Assembly (NCBI RefSeq): GCF_030272615.1
Contig: NC_081411.1
Location: 182,364,977-182,428,976 of the forward strand
Source of the DNA: Cryptomeria japonica
Taxonomy: Eukaryota > Streptophyta > Pinopsida > Cupressales > Cupressaceae
Length of the DNA stretch: 64,000 bases
Reading direction: 5' to 3'
Both the position numbers and the translations under genes were made by a program. Positions 22,238 to 30,844 of this stretch are shown one piece after another; positions within the stretch are counted from its first letter, which is position 1; every line of letters starts with the position of its first letter. The notes beneath the pieces were generated by a model. That model saw only the letters and a program-made list of their open reading frames with translations. It did no database searches and had not been told where the DNA came from.

Positions 22238-23662
22238 ATGGAGGAATACACATGGAAGGAACTTACTCAAAGGCTCACTAAGTCTGAGCAAGACTATGAT
22301 GATCTTATGGTCAAATACAAGGCATCTCAAGAAAAAATGAGAGAACATGCAGAGAAGCTGATGGAGCTATCTGAAAGTAGTTTTGAAGATGAAGCTAACA
22401 TGGAAGCCCTGATTGCAGAGGTGAATAAGCTGAATGATTCAAACTCTAATCAGAGAAAGGATTTAGAAGGACTAACTATCTGGTTTAGTCAAGAGCTTGA
22501 GAACCATAGGAAAGCTAAAGATCAGATAAAGGATAGAGATCATGAGATCTCCAAGCTGAAACAAGAGATTGGTGCACTGACTACTCGCCTTCATGAGAGC
22601 ATAATGGAGAAAGAAAGAGTACAAGATGAACTAAACATAGCCATCTCTAAAATTGCAAGTCTAATGGAGACAAACACTGCTATTTCCAAAGAACTCTCTG
22701 AGTCAAAGAAAATACTTGCTAAGTTTGGCAAAAGTACTGTCAAGCTAGAGCAGAAGCTTGAGTCATCTAGACCGGAAAAGAATACCAATGGTCTTGGTTT
22801 CTTTGGACATGAGGAAGGAGAATCCTCAGGAACAAATGCTGAGACATCAAAGAAGCAACCGACACTCAAAGGAAAAGGTAAGCAAAAATTCAAACCTGTT
22901 TGCTTTAACTATCTTAAAGAAGGACACACTGCCAATGTATGTAGGAGCAAAGCCTACGATAATTTTCCTTATTTTATTAACAATGTACCTAGATCCAATA
23001 AGTTCAATGGTCATTGTTATGCATGCAACAAGTTTGGGCATAGAGCATTTGAATGTAGGTCTGTGATGAACAACACCGAAAGATATCCTTAGAGGACCCA
23101 AGGAGCTGGTCCTGAACCTTTTGTAAACTGGAACTACAACAGGTTTAATGTTTTCAATCATGAGTCAAGAAGCGGTGGCCATCAAGCGAAAACCGGATGG
23201 AGAGAAAACTATTGGATTTGTCATGGTCATGGTCACACTATGGCAACATGCAGAAGGAAGAATGGTAACATGAACAATGGACCTTGGAGAGCACCTAGAT
23301 TGGTTTGCTATCACTGCAACAAACCGGGTCACATTGCAAGATTCTGCAGAAGTAGAAAGAGTATATCTGATGATATACCAGTCGCTCAGGAAGGAGAAAT
23401 TGATGTTCAAACTGTTCAAGTGCACATGAACAAAACCTGGAGGAAAAAACCAACAATGTTGGAAGAGGAACTAGTTTCTGCACCTAGTGTGGAAATATCG
23501 GAACTGGCAAACCAAGCTCCAAACAGGCTTAGGGGGAGCAAACGGCTAAATGATTATGAACCCCCGGTTACACTGGTAAAAGACCTTAATCAGTATGTGA
23601 TACTTGTCACTTGGCAGAAGACCGGAAATGGTAAAGGAGCCAAATTAGGGTTTTCGCCCTAA
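22238..23662 (+). pseudogene. Gag-like protein of G: coiled coil plus zinc knuckles
   Basis: The ATG at 22238 lies 50 bp after the LTR. Residues 1-190 are a long heptad-like coiled coil (KxxxLxxx patterns) with no recognisable copia capsid fold. Then come a Gly/Ser/Lys linker and a first knuckle CFNYLKEGHTANVC (second Cys replaced by Tyr) and CYACNKFGHRAFEC (intact). A stop at 23090-23092 interrupts the frame. The same frame continues with CHGHGHTMATC (imperfect) and CYHCNKPGHIARFC (intact, about 23310-23350), ending LGFSP at 23662. Role: RNA binding/packaging, inferred from the knuckles. The missing capsid region suggests partial gag or dependence on a helper. Confidence 0.75.
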
Positions 23663-23962
23663 TAGAGGAGCATTAATGGCGGTAGGTGAGAGAAATGTAT
23701 AAAAGCACATTTCAAATCATTTCTCACTATCTATTTGCGAGCGAAGAAAAGTTTTCAAGTGCAGAAGTGAAGAAAAGACTATTTGAGCTAAGATTTCAAG
23801 AAATTGATAAATCTTGAAGGAGATTCAAATCCAGTTTGCAAGCGGTTGTGGAGAACTCAAAGCGGTGATTTGGCAACCGATGAAGAGTGAAGTGAAGCAG
23901 AATCTGGAAGCCCTAAATTCGCGTTGAAAAGGTATTTTTCATGTTCTTGAAAATACTCAACA
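23663..23962 (+). promoter_or_regulatory. Internal promoter and 5' UTR before the accessory gene of G
   Basis: A TATA box TATAAAAG (23698-23705) follows the gag stop by about 35 bp. The 258 bp from TATA to the next gene's ATG (23963) are purine-rich leader without a long frame. This looks like a separate transcription unit inside the retrotransposon; no other role is visible for the spacer. Confidence 0.5.
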
Positions 23963-25267
23963 ATGGCTTCCGCATCTCATACCAGTTCTAGTGCATCCAT
24001 TGAGTTAGAAAGTTTTATTCAGAGGAAGTCCAAATATAATGCCTTATCACAAGTTCCAGCTAGAGTCATAGTTGAAGATGGAATTTCTGATTATATTGAC
24101 TGCAAAATAGAAGACCTAGGGTCTTTAGCTATTCACACTTAGTTAGGTTTGTTTTGCGGCAAGGACAAAAAGATCAAACCAGAGTTTAGCATTCTAGAGA
24201 AGAAGAAACTTCATAATGCAATATATTTTCTAGAAGATTTTTTGGAGGATCACATTAGGATCATCTTGAGCAGAGTCCATGGTGACAAGATGTACCTAGA
24301 GAGGACACATGATATCACGCCTCAGGCAATTCATGCAGTCACTAGTTTTTGCAATATAGGGGAAGTGCCAGCCCTAAGAAAGGTAAGCAAAATCGATATG
24401 ACCAAGCTCACCAGTTCAACAAGTGACTCATGGGGTATGACGGTTAATCCTATCAAGGATGATCTGGTGAAATACACCTGCATGGTGATAGGATACAGAA
24501 CGTTTTCAGCCAAGAGGATTAATTCTGTATCTACTACAACGGTAAATGCTGCTTATCAGATGATCAAAGAGGATGCATCTTTTGACTTATGCACTAGCAT
24601 GTAGAGGCAACTCCTGTTGAATCTAAAGGCGATCAAACATGACAATGCATTGAAGTTTAAGTTTGGGCAACTATTGATAGGCTTGTTCTTCTATTTCCAA
24701 GGCCACTTTCCTGGAGTAGGAGATGTCCAATGGTCTCCTGACCAACCGGTAACCAAATAGATCAAGGAAAGCATACAAGCTATCAAAACCGGTTACACTG
24801 ATGTACTGAACAAATATTTTGATGAGTTCAGAAGGAAGATGAGCCAGAGGATAAGGATCTCAGGTGATATAGTAAAAAAATATGAACATGACATCTATTT
24901 CACCATTTAGGTGGACAAATGCTTAATGGAGGCCATTGAGCCAAGAATGGAGGAAGTAGAGCCAATGGGCTATGAAGTTATGTATGATATGTTGGAAGGG
25001 TATGCCTCAACCCTTATTGCCTCGCCTCTTGATCCAAAGGCTAAAAGGACCAGAACCTACTTGGAGAGGATTGCATCGGCTAAAGAACCATCGGTTAAGA
25101 AAGGTAAAGAAGAAACTAGAGGTAACACCGGCAAAGAAGAAACTAGAGGTAACACCGGCAAAAGTCTTCGAAAGAAAAAGGAAGATGAAGACAAATGAGC
25201 TTGACTCAGAAGAGATCAAGTCTGATGAAAAGCCAAAGAAGGCTAGATAGAAAAAGAAGATGAAGAA
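23963..25267 (+). pseudogene. Accessory gene of G, 5' part (split by H)
   Basis: The ATG at 23963 gives MASASHTSSSASIELESFIQ. The frame reads on through stops at 24140, 24603, 24758 and 24908 (all TAG) to Lys/Glu-rich sequence, with a frame change in the Lys-rich stretch before 25250. Recognisable by eye only as a globular, partly hydrophobic protein (FGQLLIGLFFYFQGHFPG, about 24660-24715) followed by a basic tail. A 27-bp tandem duplication (25106-25159) repeats KEETRGNTG. The protein continues after H at 36305. I do not know its function. It has no RT, integrase, protease or RNase H motifs. It may be a captured host gene or a lineage-specific TE protein. Confidence 0.6.
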
Positions 25268-25272
25268 GAATG
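25268..25272 (+). repeat. Target-site duplication of H, left copy
   Basis: GAATG, identical to 36300-36304. Confidence 0.92.
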
Positions 25273-26037
25273 TGTATATGGTGAAAATGGATAATAATAA
25301 TAATGATATTGAAAAGCTAAATGAATTCAACCACAAAACCCTAGCCTAACAACAACAAAGATCCACCATAACATATGAAGATTACCTAAGACAATGCAAA
25401 TCAAATGAAATCACAAAGATTATACCATCACATGTCCAATAGGGTTTGGATCTCCATTCTTCCTATCTCCATTGATCTTGCTTGATATATTTGCTCTCAG
25501 ATTTTATGTGCACAAGAGCTCAACAAAGAACAGAATGTGGTTGCAAGTAGGATCGTAATGTAGTCAAGTGCATAAAAGATGATTAAGGTTTGATAATGAA
25601 GGAAGCATCTCCTTATATAGAAGACACAATAAGAAATGGAGGGATAAGATTGAGAGGTGTAAAAGGAGGTTGGCTATGATTAAAGGGTAGGTAAAAGAAA
25701 TAATAAAATAATGAAAGGGGTTGGTAGTGTATGAATTAAGAGATGAATGACATGTGTCATGGGTAGAAAAGGCTAATGAATTAATTAAATAAATAAAGAT
25801 TTATATAATTAATAGAAGAAGTGAGATCAATTAAATAAATAAGATATTTATTTAATTTAGGAAAAGGACAATTTAAATAAATAAATGTATTTATTTAAAT
25901 GAGAAATAAGGCTAGAAGAGGATAAATGAATTAATTAAACAAATAAAGATTTATTTAATTAATAGAATAATTAAGCTTAGATAATTAAATAAATAAAATA
26001 TTTATTTAATTAGACATGACAATTTTAGGTGTCTACA
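25273..26037 (-). repeat. 3' LTR of H
   Basis: 765 bp, minus-strand start TGTAGACACCTAAAATTGTC at 26037 and end CATATACA at 25273. Minus TATA box TATATAAG at 25612-25619. U3 has a series of AT palindromes (25780-26010). Confidence 0.92.
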
Positions 26038-26083
26038 TTTTGCCTCTCTTTGAGACAATGCGGCTTGTCGCGTTGTTTCAAAG
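26038..26083 (-). promoter_or_regulatory. Polypurine tract of H and overlapping hairpin
   Basis: The minus strand reads CTCAAAGAGAGGCAAAA immediately before the LTR. Plus-strand CTTTGAGACAATGCG (26048-26062) and CGCGTTGTTTCAAAG (26069-26083) are 13/15 complementary, the two exceptions being G-T pairs. The stem therefore overlaps the 5' part of the PPT. Confidence 0.65.
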
Positions 26084-26593
26084 AAGATAAGATGAACTGA
26101 TACAAAGTTGCCCCAAGATGGGAATGATATGCCCCCTTGAGAGATTGGATGAAAAAATGTTTAAAAAGATCACAGACAATCTCTCGATAAGAAAGAGAGG
26201 CTAGAATGGACTGATCGGATAAAGTGACAGAGTCACAGGATAATGAAGACTGACTCGGGAAACGAGGGCTAGGACTAGGGCTAGGGTAGTCTATAAGATA
26301 GATCACGAGGGAAATACATCCGCATTTTCATCTACACATCCATGAGAGCAGAGTGCAGAGCGAAATAGAGCAGCAGTAGTCAGTAGCGATGGCCTTTGGT
26401 TCACAGATTCGACTGCGTTCGCCGATTCCAGAGGCCAGCAGAGGCAGGAGAGCCAGTAAGTACCACAAAACCTCCTTGTACTTTGATGCATTTATTGTTG
26501 TGATTAATGCATACTAGGTAATGTAATAAATGTGCGTTTATGTTAGGAAAGCGCGTTTGTGTCCAAAAATATGAATTTTTGTCTTCTAGGTCA
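26084..26593 (-). other. 3' region of H next to the PPT
   Basis: About 500 bp with no supported gene. The text resembles ordinary untranslated sequence, with a weak repeat AGGGCTAGGACTAGGGCTAGGG near 26266-26287. Confidence 0.45.
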
Positions 26594-27001
26594 AATCGAC
26601 AGTTTTGTGATGAACATACATTGTCGATTGGATAAGCTGCTGAGAGGATACACTCAAGCAGGTCCTCTAGGGAAGACTAGGATAACAAATAGGGCTAGGA
26701 TTGACAATTCTGTGATAGAACATACGTTGCCAATTAGGAAACTTCTCAAGAGGATTCACTCAAGCAGAGGCCCTAGGATAGGATAGATCAAGGCACTTTG
26801 TGATGAACAGTGAGTACCAAGATATAGTACTTTGTGATGAATAGGGAGTACTAAAATATGAGAAGCACTTTGTGATGAACAGTGAGTGCAAATGTGAGCA
26901 GCACTTTGTGATGAACAGGGAGTGCCAAACACATAGTACTTTGTGATTAATAGGGAGTACCACTAGGATAGAAACAACACTTTGTGATGAACAGTGAGTG
27001 T
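26594..27001. repeat. Hairpin array with conserved TTGTGATGAACA loop
   Basis: Eight related units. Two larger ones are 26594-26629 (stem AATCGACA/TGTCGATT) and 26700-26734 (ATTGACA/TGCCAAT). Six short ones start at 26792, 26826, 26865, 26901, 26936 and 26977, each a 5-bp stem around a 15-nt loop. Stems differ but stay paired: GTACT/AGTAC (twice), GCACT/AGTGC (twice), ACACT/AGTGT; only the first (GCACT/AGTAC) has a mismatch. The two larger units are part of a roughly 105-bp tandem duplication. Function unknown. Confidence 0.8.
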
Positions 27002-27098
27002 CACTAGGACTGAGATGATTGATTTGTGACTATAGGAGTATTTGCCTATGCTAGAGTCACGAGATAGATTCCCATCGACTCAGAGGTTGTGACCTGAG

Positions 27099-27296
27099 TT
27101 GACAGCCGAGGATCGAGCTGCGATTGAGGCTATGGGATTGAGACATATTCTGTATGTGCCTGAGTATCGAGCAAACATGGGATTGCTGACTGCACTAGCA
27201 AAGAGGTGGCACTCTGAGACTTGCACTTTTCATTTGTCGATGGGGGAGATGACAGTTACCTTGGAGGATGTAGACACCATCAAGGCTAGTCGGCTC
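27099..27296 (+). pseudogene. Plant mobile domain (PMD) fragment, antisense to H
   Basis: The plus-strand frame contains LLTALAKRWHSETCTFHL and GEMTVTLEDV, which match the core of the plant mobile domain found in MAIN/MAIL proteins and in many plant transposons. It is only about 65 residues with no proper ATG context, ends at TGA (27297-27299), and lacks the rest of the domain. It lies between integrase tail and 3' LTR on the strand opposite to gag-pol, as antisense frames do in some Tat-lineage elements. Probably the relic of an accessory or captured gene. Confidence 0.7.
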
Positions 27297-27427
27297 TGAG
27301 GGAGCAAGTTCATCATAGCCTTAGAGGGCTCCCTATGTATCAGTTTTGTACCATTTTTGTATGATGATGTAGACACCTGCAGGTGATTGTAGCCATATGA
27401 TTTTGAGATCATTGTATCATGACACTT

Positions 27428-27452
27428 TATATATATATATATATATATATAT
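27428..27452. repeat. (TA)n microsatellite
   Basis: Uninterrupted TA repeat of about 12 units. Confidence 0.95.
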
Positions 27453-29033
27453 GAGATGATTCATCTTTGCAGCAGCTATATGCATGTGTACCTATGTGAT
27501 GAGATGTTCTTATGTGATGCTTATGATATGGATGCAAATATGTATATGATGCAATGCAATATATTTTATTTTTGTTCTTTTATGTTTTATATGTGTATGC
27601 ATGATGCAAATGTGAATGTATGTAATGCAGATGAATATGATAATGCAAATGTAAATTGTACTAACAGGTGTTGTGTGCAGGATGTGATGCAGTTGTGATA
27701 TCTATATGTATGTATGAAATGCTTATATGTGGTAATGTGGGTGCAACTACATGAAATGCAAATGTTTTTGGTGTGTCATTATACTCAGTCATGTGATAGT
27801 AGGCTACGCGGACTCGAGAAGGACGATGGAAGTCAACCAAGAAAGGGGGATGAAAGACAGAAGATATGAAAGTGAAAGAGCTTCTTGTGAATTATCATCA
27901 TTGAGCTTTATTATGGCAAGTAGGTTATGACAATCGAGGCATATGTTCGACCCAGAAAGTCATTGTACCTGTTTGCATGGAGATAAGACAGTCACAAACA
28001 AGGAATGCCCCAGTTCACACTAAACTCACAGTGTCCTCATATCCTTGGACAAGTCATAGCATTACTAAGAGACAATCCATAGACAGCAAATACAAATAGG
28101 TGACGATACCCCATCCTCACCTTTCTAGTCAAAGACATCCTGGAGATAGACTCTCTAGTCAGAGACACCCTGGAAAAGCTAAAAGACATGTCACCAAAAG
28201 ATAAAATCAAAAGAAAACCAAGACTCAACACCAACATCCACTATAGTCCTCAAATTTAGTGTCTCTTGTCACTTGTATAAGTCTTATTTGATTGTGGTCA
28301 CAATGTTTACATTCACAAAAAGGATAGATAGCATTGAACCATATGTTGTTTGAGTCTATTGAAAGATTTGATTTGTTGAAGCCCATTGTTGTTGCTGTGT
28401 CTCATCTGAAACTGACTAACTCCATGAAACTGATACTTTATTGCAGAGAAGATGGAACTTTATTGCGGATTGGTGATGCAGATGCTGCTTTATTGCAAAT
28501 TGGGCACGAATAGACTGAAGGAAGCTCGGAATAAACTGTACTCCTCGAAACATGTGATGCTCTCAGTTCCACACCCATCACTAGACATAGGATTTTTCCT
28601 TAGCCACAGATAGGATCTGATTTATTATGGATGGAAAGGGAAGTTTATTATGAATGGCTAACCAATCTTGGGTAGATCAATAACAAGCCATGATGGGAAT
28701 GGGTAAGTTTATTATGGATGAATTGGTCATGAGTGTGTGCAAAGTGAAGTGATGAAAGAGAATCCTGAAGGAGGGAGAGCAATGTCTCTACACATGGCGC
28801 TGGTGACCCAGATTTCACCATGGTACTTGCCCAGGGTACCACCGAAGTGGTTTTCACCGTTGGACGAAATTATTTCTCTTTACTTTTTTTGATTTTTCAA
28901 TGTTTTGTGTGTCACAAGGCGCCTGTTTGCCAGGTTTTCACCAAGTAACGATTTTTTTGTTTTATAATTTTTTTGTATTTTTGAAATTTTTGAAATTTTT
29001 TTGTATTTTTTGCATTAGGATACTTTGAAGAGC
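27453..29033 (-). other. 3' region of H between antisense fragment and integrase tail
   Basis: About 1.6 kb with no frame I can support. It contains repeated short phrases (TTTATTGC...ATTGG near 28438-28500; TTTATTATGGATG near 28620-28720) and ATG/TGCA-rich text at 27456-27760. Nothing else recognised. Confidence 0.5.
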
Positions 29034-29260
29034 TATGTATAAAACCTGCGAAGGTGCATGTTGTTGATAGGATCCTCCAAAGGTTCACCTTCTATAGTTG
29101 AGAGCTGATATGCCCCAGATCCATATGTTGCTGTAATGATGTAAGGACCAAGCCAGTTTGGTTTGAACTTGCCCTTCTTCTCTCTATCTTGCTGATTTTT
29201 GGGATTTTCTTTGAGAACTAAGTCCCCTACCTCAAATGTGTGAGGCTTAACCTTATGATT
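29034..29260 (-). pseudogene. Integrase C-terminal tail of H
   Basis: The minus strand, just after the stop at 29261, reads KVKPHTFEVGDLVLKENP, then KGKFKPNWLGPYIITATYGS and LEDPINNMHLRRFY before a stop at about 29034. This is the C-terminal, SH3-like tail of plant gypsy integrases. Nothing of the zinc-binding or DDE core precedes it, so a deletion joined this tail to unrelated sequence. Base quality of the frame is good (no stop inside). Confidence 0.85.
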
Positions 29261-29878
29261 TTAACTGCAACATTCCTTGACTGAATGATGTGTATCTTGA
29301 GTGACTGTCTTCCTTGATGAAGAAACTAAGATAGAATTACTAGTGTGTGGACTACACAGGCCCGTATGCGTGTCACCTAAAGAAGTTTGGGCATCCCTGA
29401 TAACAAAGTCCCTTGAGGAAGCTCCATTAAAGGTCCATGATGTATTGCCAGAAGGGAAAGGATGTGTAAAACAAGTGGATGATTGATGAAGGCTTATGAT
29501 TGTGAAAAGAAATGAAAGTAGGATAGCATGATGGAGACTTAGGATCAACAAGTATGCTTTTTGGCTTGAAATTTTCAAAATTTTGCCCCTAGTTATTTTG
29601 ATATTAGGGGAGATCATCTCTTGCTCTTTTTTCTTCATAGGATTTTTATCCTTGACTTTGATTTTTGTAGAGTCCAATAGCTTTTGATTTTGATTTGGAC
29701 TAAAGAACTTCTCTTTATTTTTGACTTTTAGATTTTTCTTTTCAAAGCTTGATTTTTGATCCCTAATTAGTAAGGGCTTTTGTAATTCTTGTTGATCCAA
29801 GTCTAGAAGTGGAGTGGAAATGGAATGAGTGGATGAAATGGTAAGGCTATGTGAGTTCTCCAGAGGGTTGGCAATATG
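29261..29878 (-). CDS. Unknown open frame replacing the pol core of H
   Basis: The minus-strand frame 29261-29800 encodes 179 residues: a Lys-rich, Asn/Gln-rich N-terminal half (KNKEKFFSPNQNQK), then a hydrophobic segment YLLILSLHHAILLSFLFTII (about residues 84-103), then a Ser/Thr-rich tail. It fills the gap where RT, RNase H and the integrase core should be. An env-like membrane protein could be imagined from the hydrophobic segment, but nothing else supports it. It could equally be chance in filler DNA from the deletion. It ends one codon before the integrase tail. Confidence 0.35.
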   Translation of the reverse strand, partial: HIANPLENSHSLTISSTHSISTPLLDLDQQELQKPLLIRDQKSSFEKKNLKVKNKEKFFSPNQNQKLLDSTKIKVKDKNPMKKKEQEMISPNIKITRGKILKISSQKAYLLILSLHHAILLSFLFTIISLHQSSTCFTHPFPSGNTSWTFNGASSRDFVIRDAQTSLGDTHTGLCSPHTSNSILVSSSRKTVTQDTHHSVKECCS

Positions 29879-30712
29879 CTAAATAGATTCTTTGTTGGAA
29901 CCACTCTTAGGATTGTTGATATCAGGAGATGCTTGCACCACTAAAGGAGATTTGCATTCAGACTTAGTAGCCACAACACTAGGTGGTTCAAACCCAATTC
30001 CTTTCAAATTGTTTATAGATTTTTCATGTCGACTGAATACCTTAGGAGATAGTGGGAATTGATCAACATGAAAGATATACTTACCACGTCCCATGTCTTT
30101 AATCTTGAACTTTTCTTTTAGCTTTGTTTGCTTTGATGTAGAAGCTTTTAATGATTCTGGCTCCACATATGCTGATGAAGGAATAGCTTCTCGATTGACT
30201 GGGATTGTTATTTCTGATCTAGGTCGTAGATTGTTGCAATATATGAGTGGATTTGGGTCAGCTTTGACAGTCACTTCAACTCCATTGTGAGGAAACTTGA
30301 TACATCGATGATATGTAGATGGGGCTGCTCTCATTTCATGAATCCAAGGGCGTCCTAGCAATATGTTATAAGTGAGATCTAGATCCAAGACTTGACAAAC
30401 CACATCCTTTGTAACTAGCCCAACTCTAAGAGGTAAGGTGACTATGCCCTTGGATGAATGCTCTTCGTCATCATATGCCTTGATGGTGATTTGATTTGTA
30501 GAATTCATAGCTTTATCAGAATATCCCAATTGTTTAATTGTGCTCAATGTACAAATGTTTAGACCAGCTCCTCCATCTATCAAGACTCGTTTTATTCTAT
30601 GTTTGTGTATGAAGGCTTCAACGTGTAGCAGTGCATTATGTGGCTGACTTACGAAGGTGTCATCGGCTTCTGTGAATGTAAGTGAATGTGGAATAGAAAG
30701 GTATCCCACCAT
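29879..30712 (-). pseudogene. Aspartic protease region of H
   Basis: The frame of 277 residues has no internal stop. The retropepsin-like core starts at IKRVLIDGGAGLNICTL (active-site D-G-G-A-G in place of the usual D-S/T-G, about residues 46-50). It continues with VVCQVLDLDLTYNILLGRPWIHEM, the typical ILLGRPWI flap-like block of plant gypsy proteases, and ends in a Ser/Lys-rich linker. Upstream YLSIPHSLTF links it to gag through several stops. It would mature gag in the particle. The G-patch that follows protease in F is missing here. Confidence 0.82.
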
Positions 30713-30844
30713 GGCTTGAAACTAGTCCATGTTCAGATTAGTAGGAATGGCAGTGTCTCTCAAGATTTTGTCAAGAATGGATTTATGAGCGGGGGATATG
30801 CGTAATAGCTCAAGGATGGAGATGAGCGTGGGTGTCTTCCCTAA

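Noticed and set aside
26606-26643. Box C-like GTGATGA followed by CTGA, suggesting a C/D snoRNA.
   Set aside because: The spacing is too short, there is no terminal stem with C'/D' boxes, and the GTGATGA is part of the repeated hairpin loop.
26792-27001. CRISPR-like array (regular repeats with spacers).
   Set aside because: Units vary, spacers are 9-17 bp, no cas genes, and the host is a plant. The repeats are stem-loops.
27428-27452. (TA)n run as a MITE or TA-target insertion.
   Set aside because: No inverted repeats flank it; a plain microsatellite.
29261-29800. Envelope-like gene because of a hydrophobic segment.
   Set aside because: Only one hydrophobic stretch, no signal peptide or cleavage site, wrong position (in place of pol), and it abuts a deletion junction.
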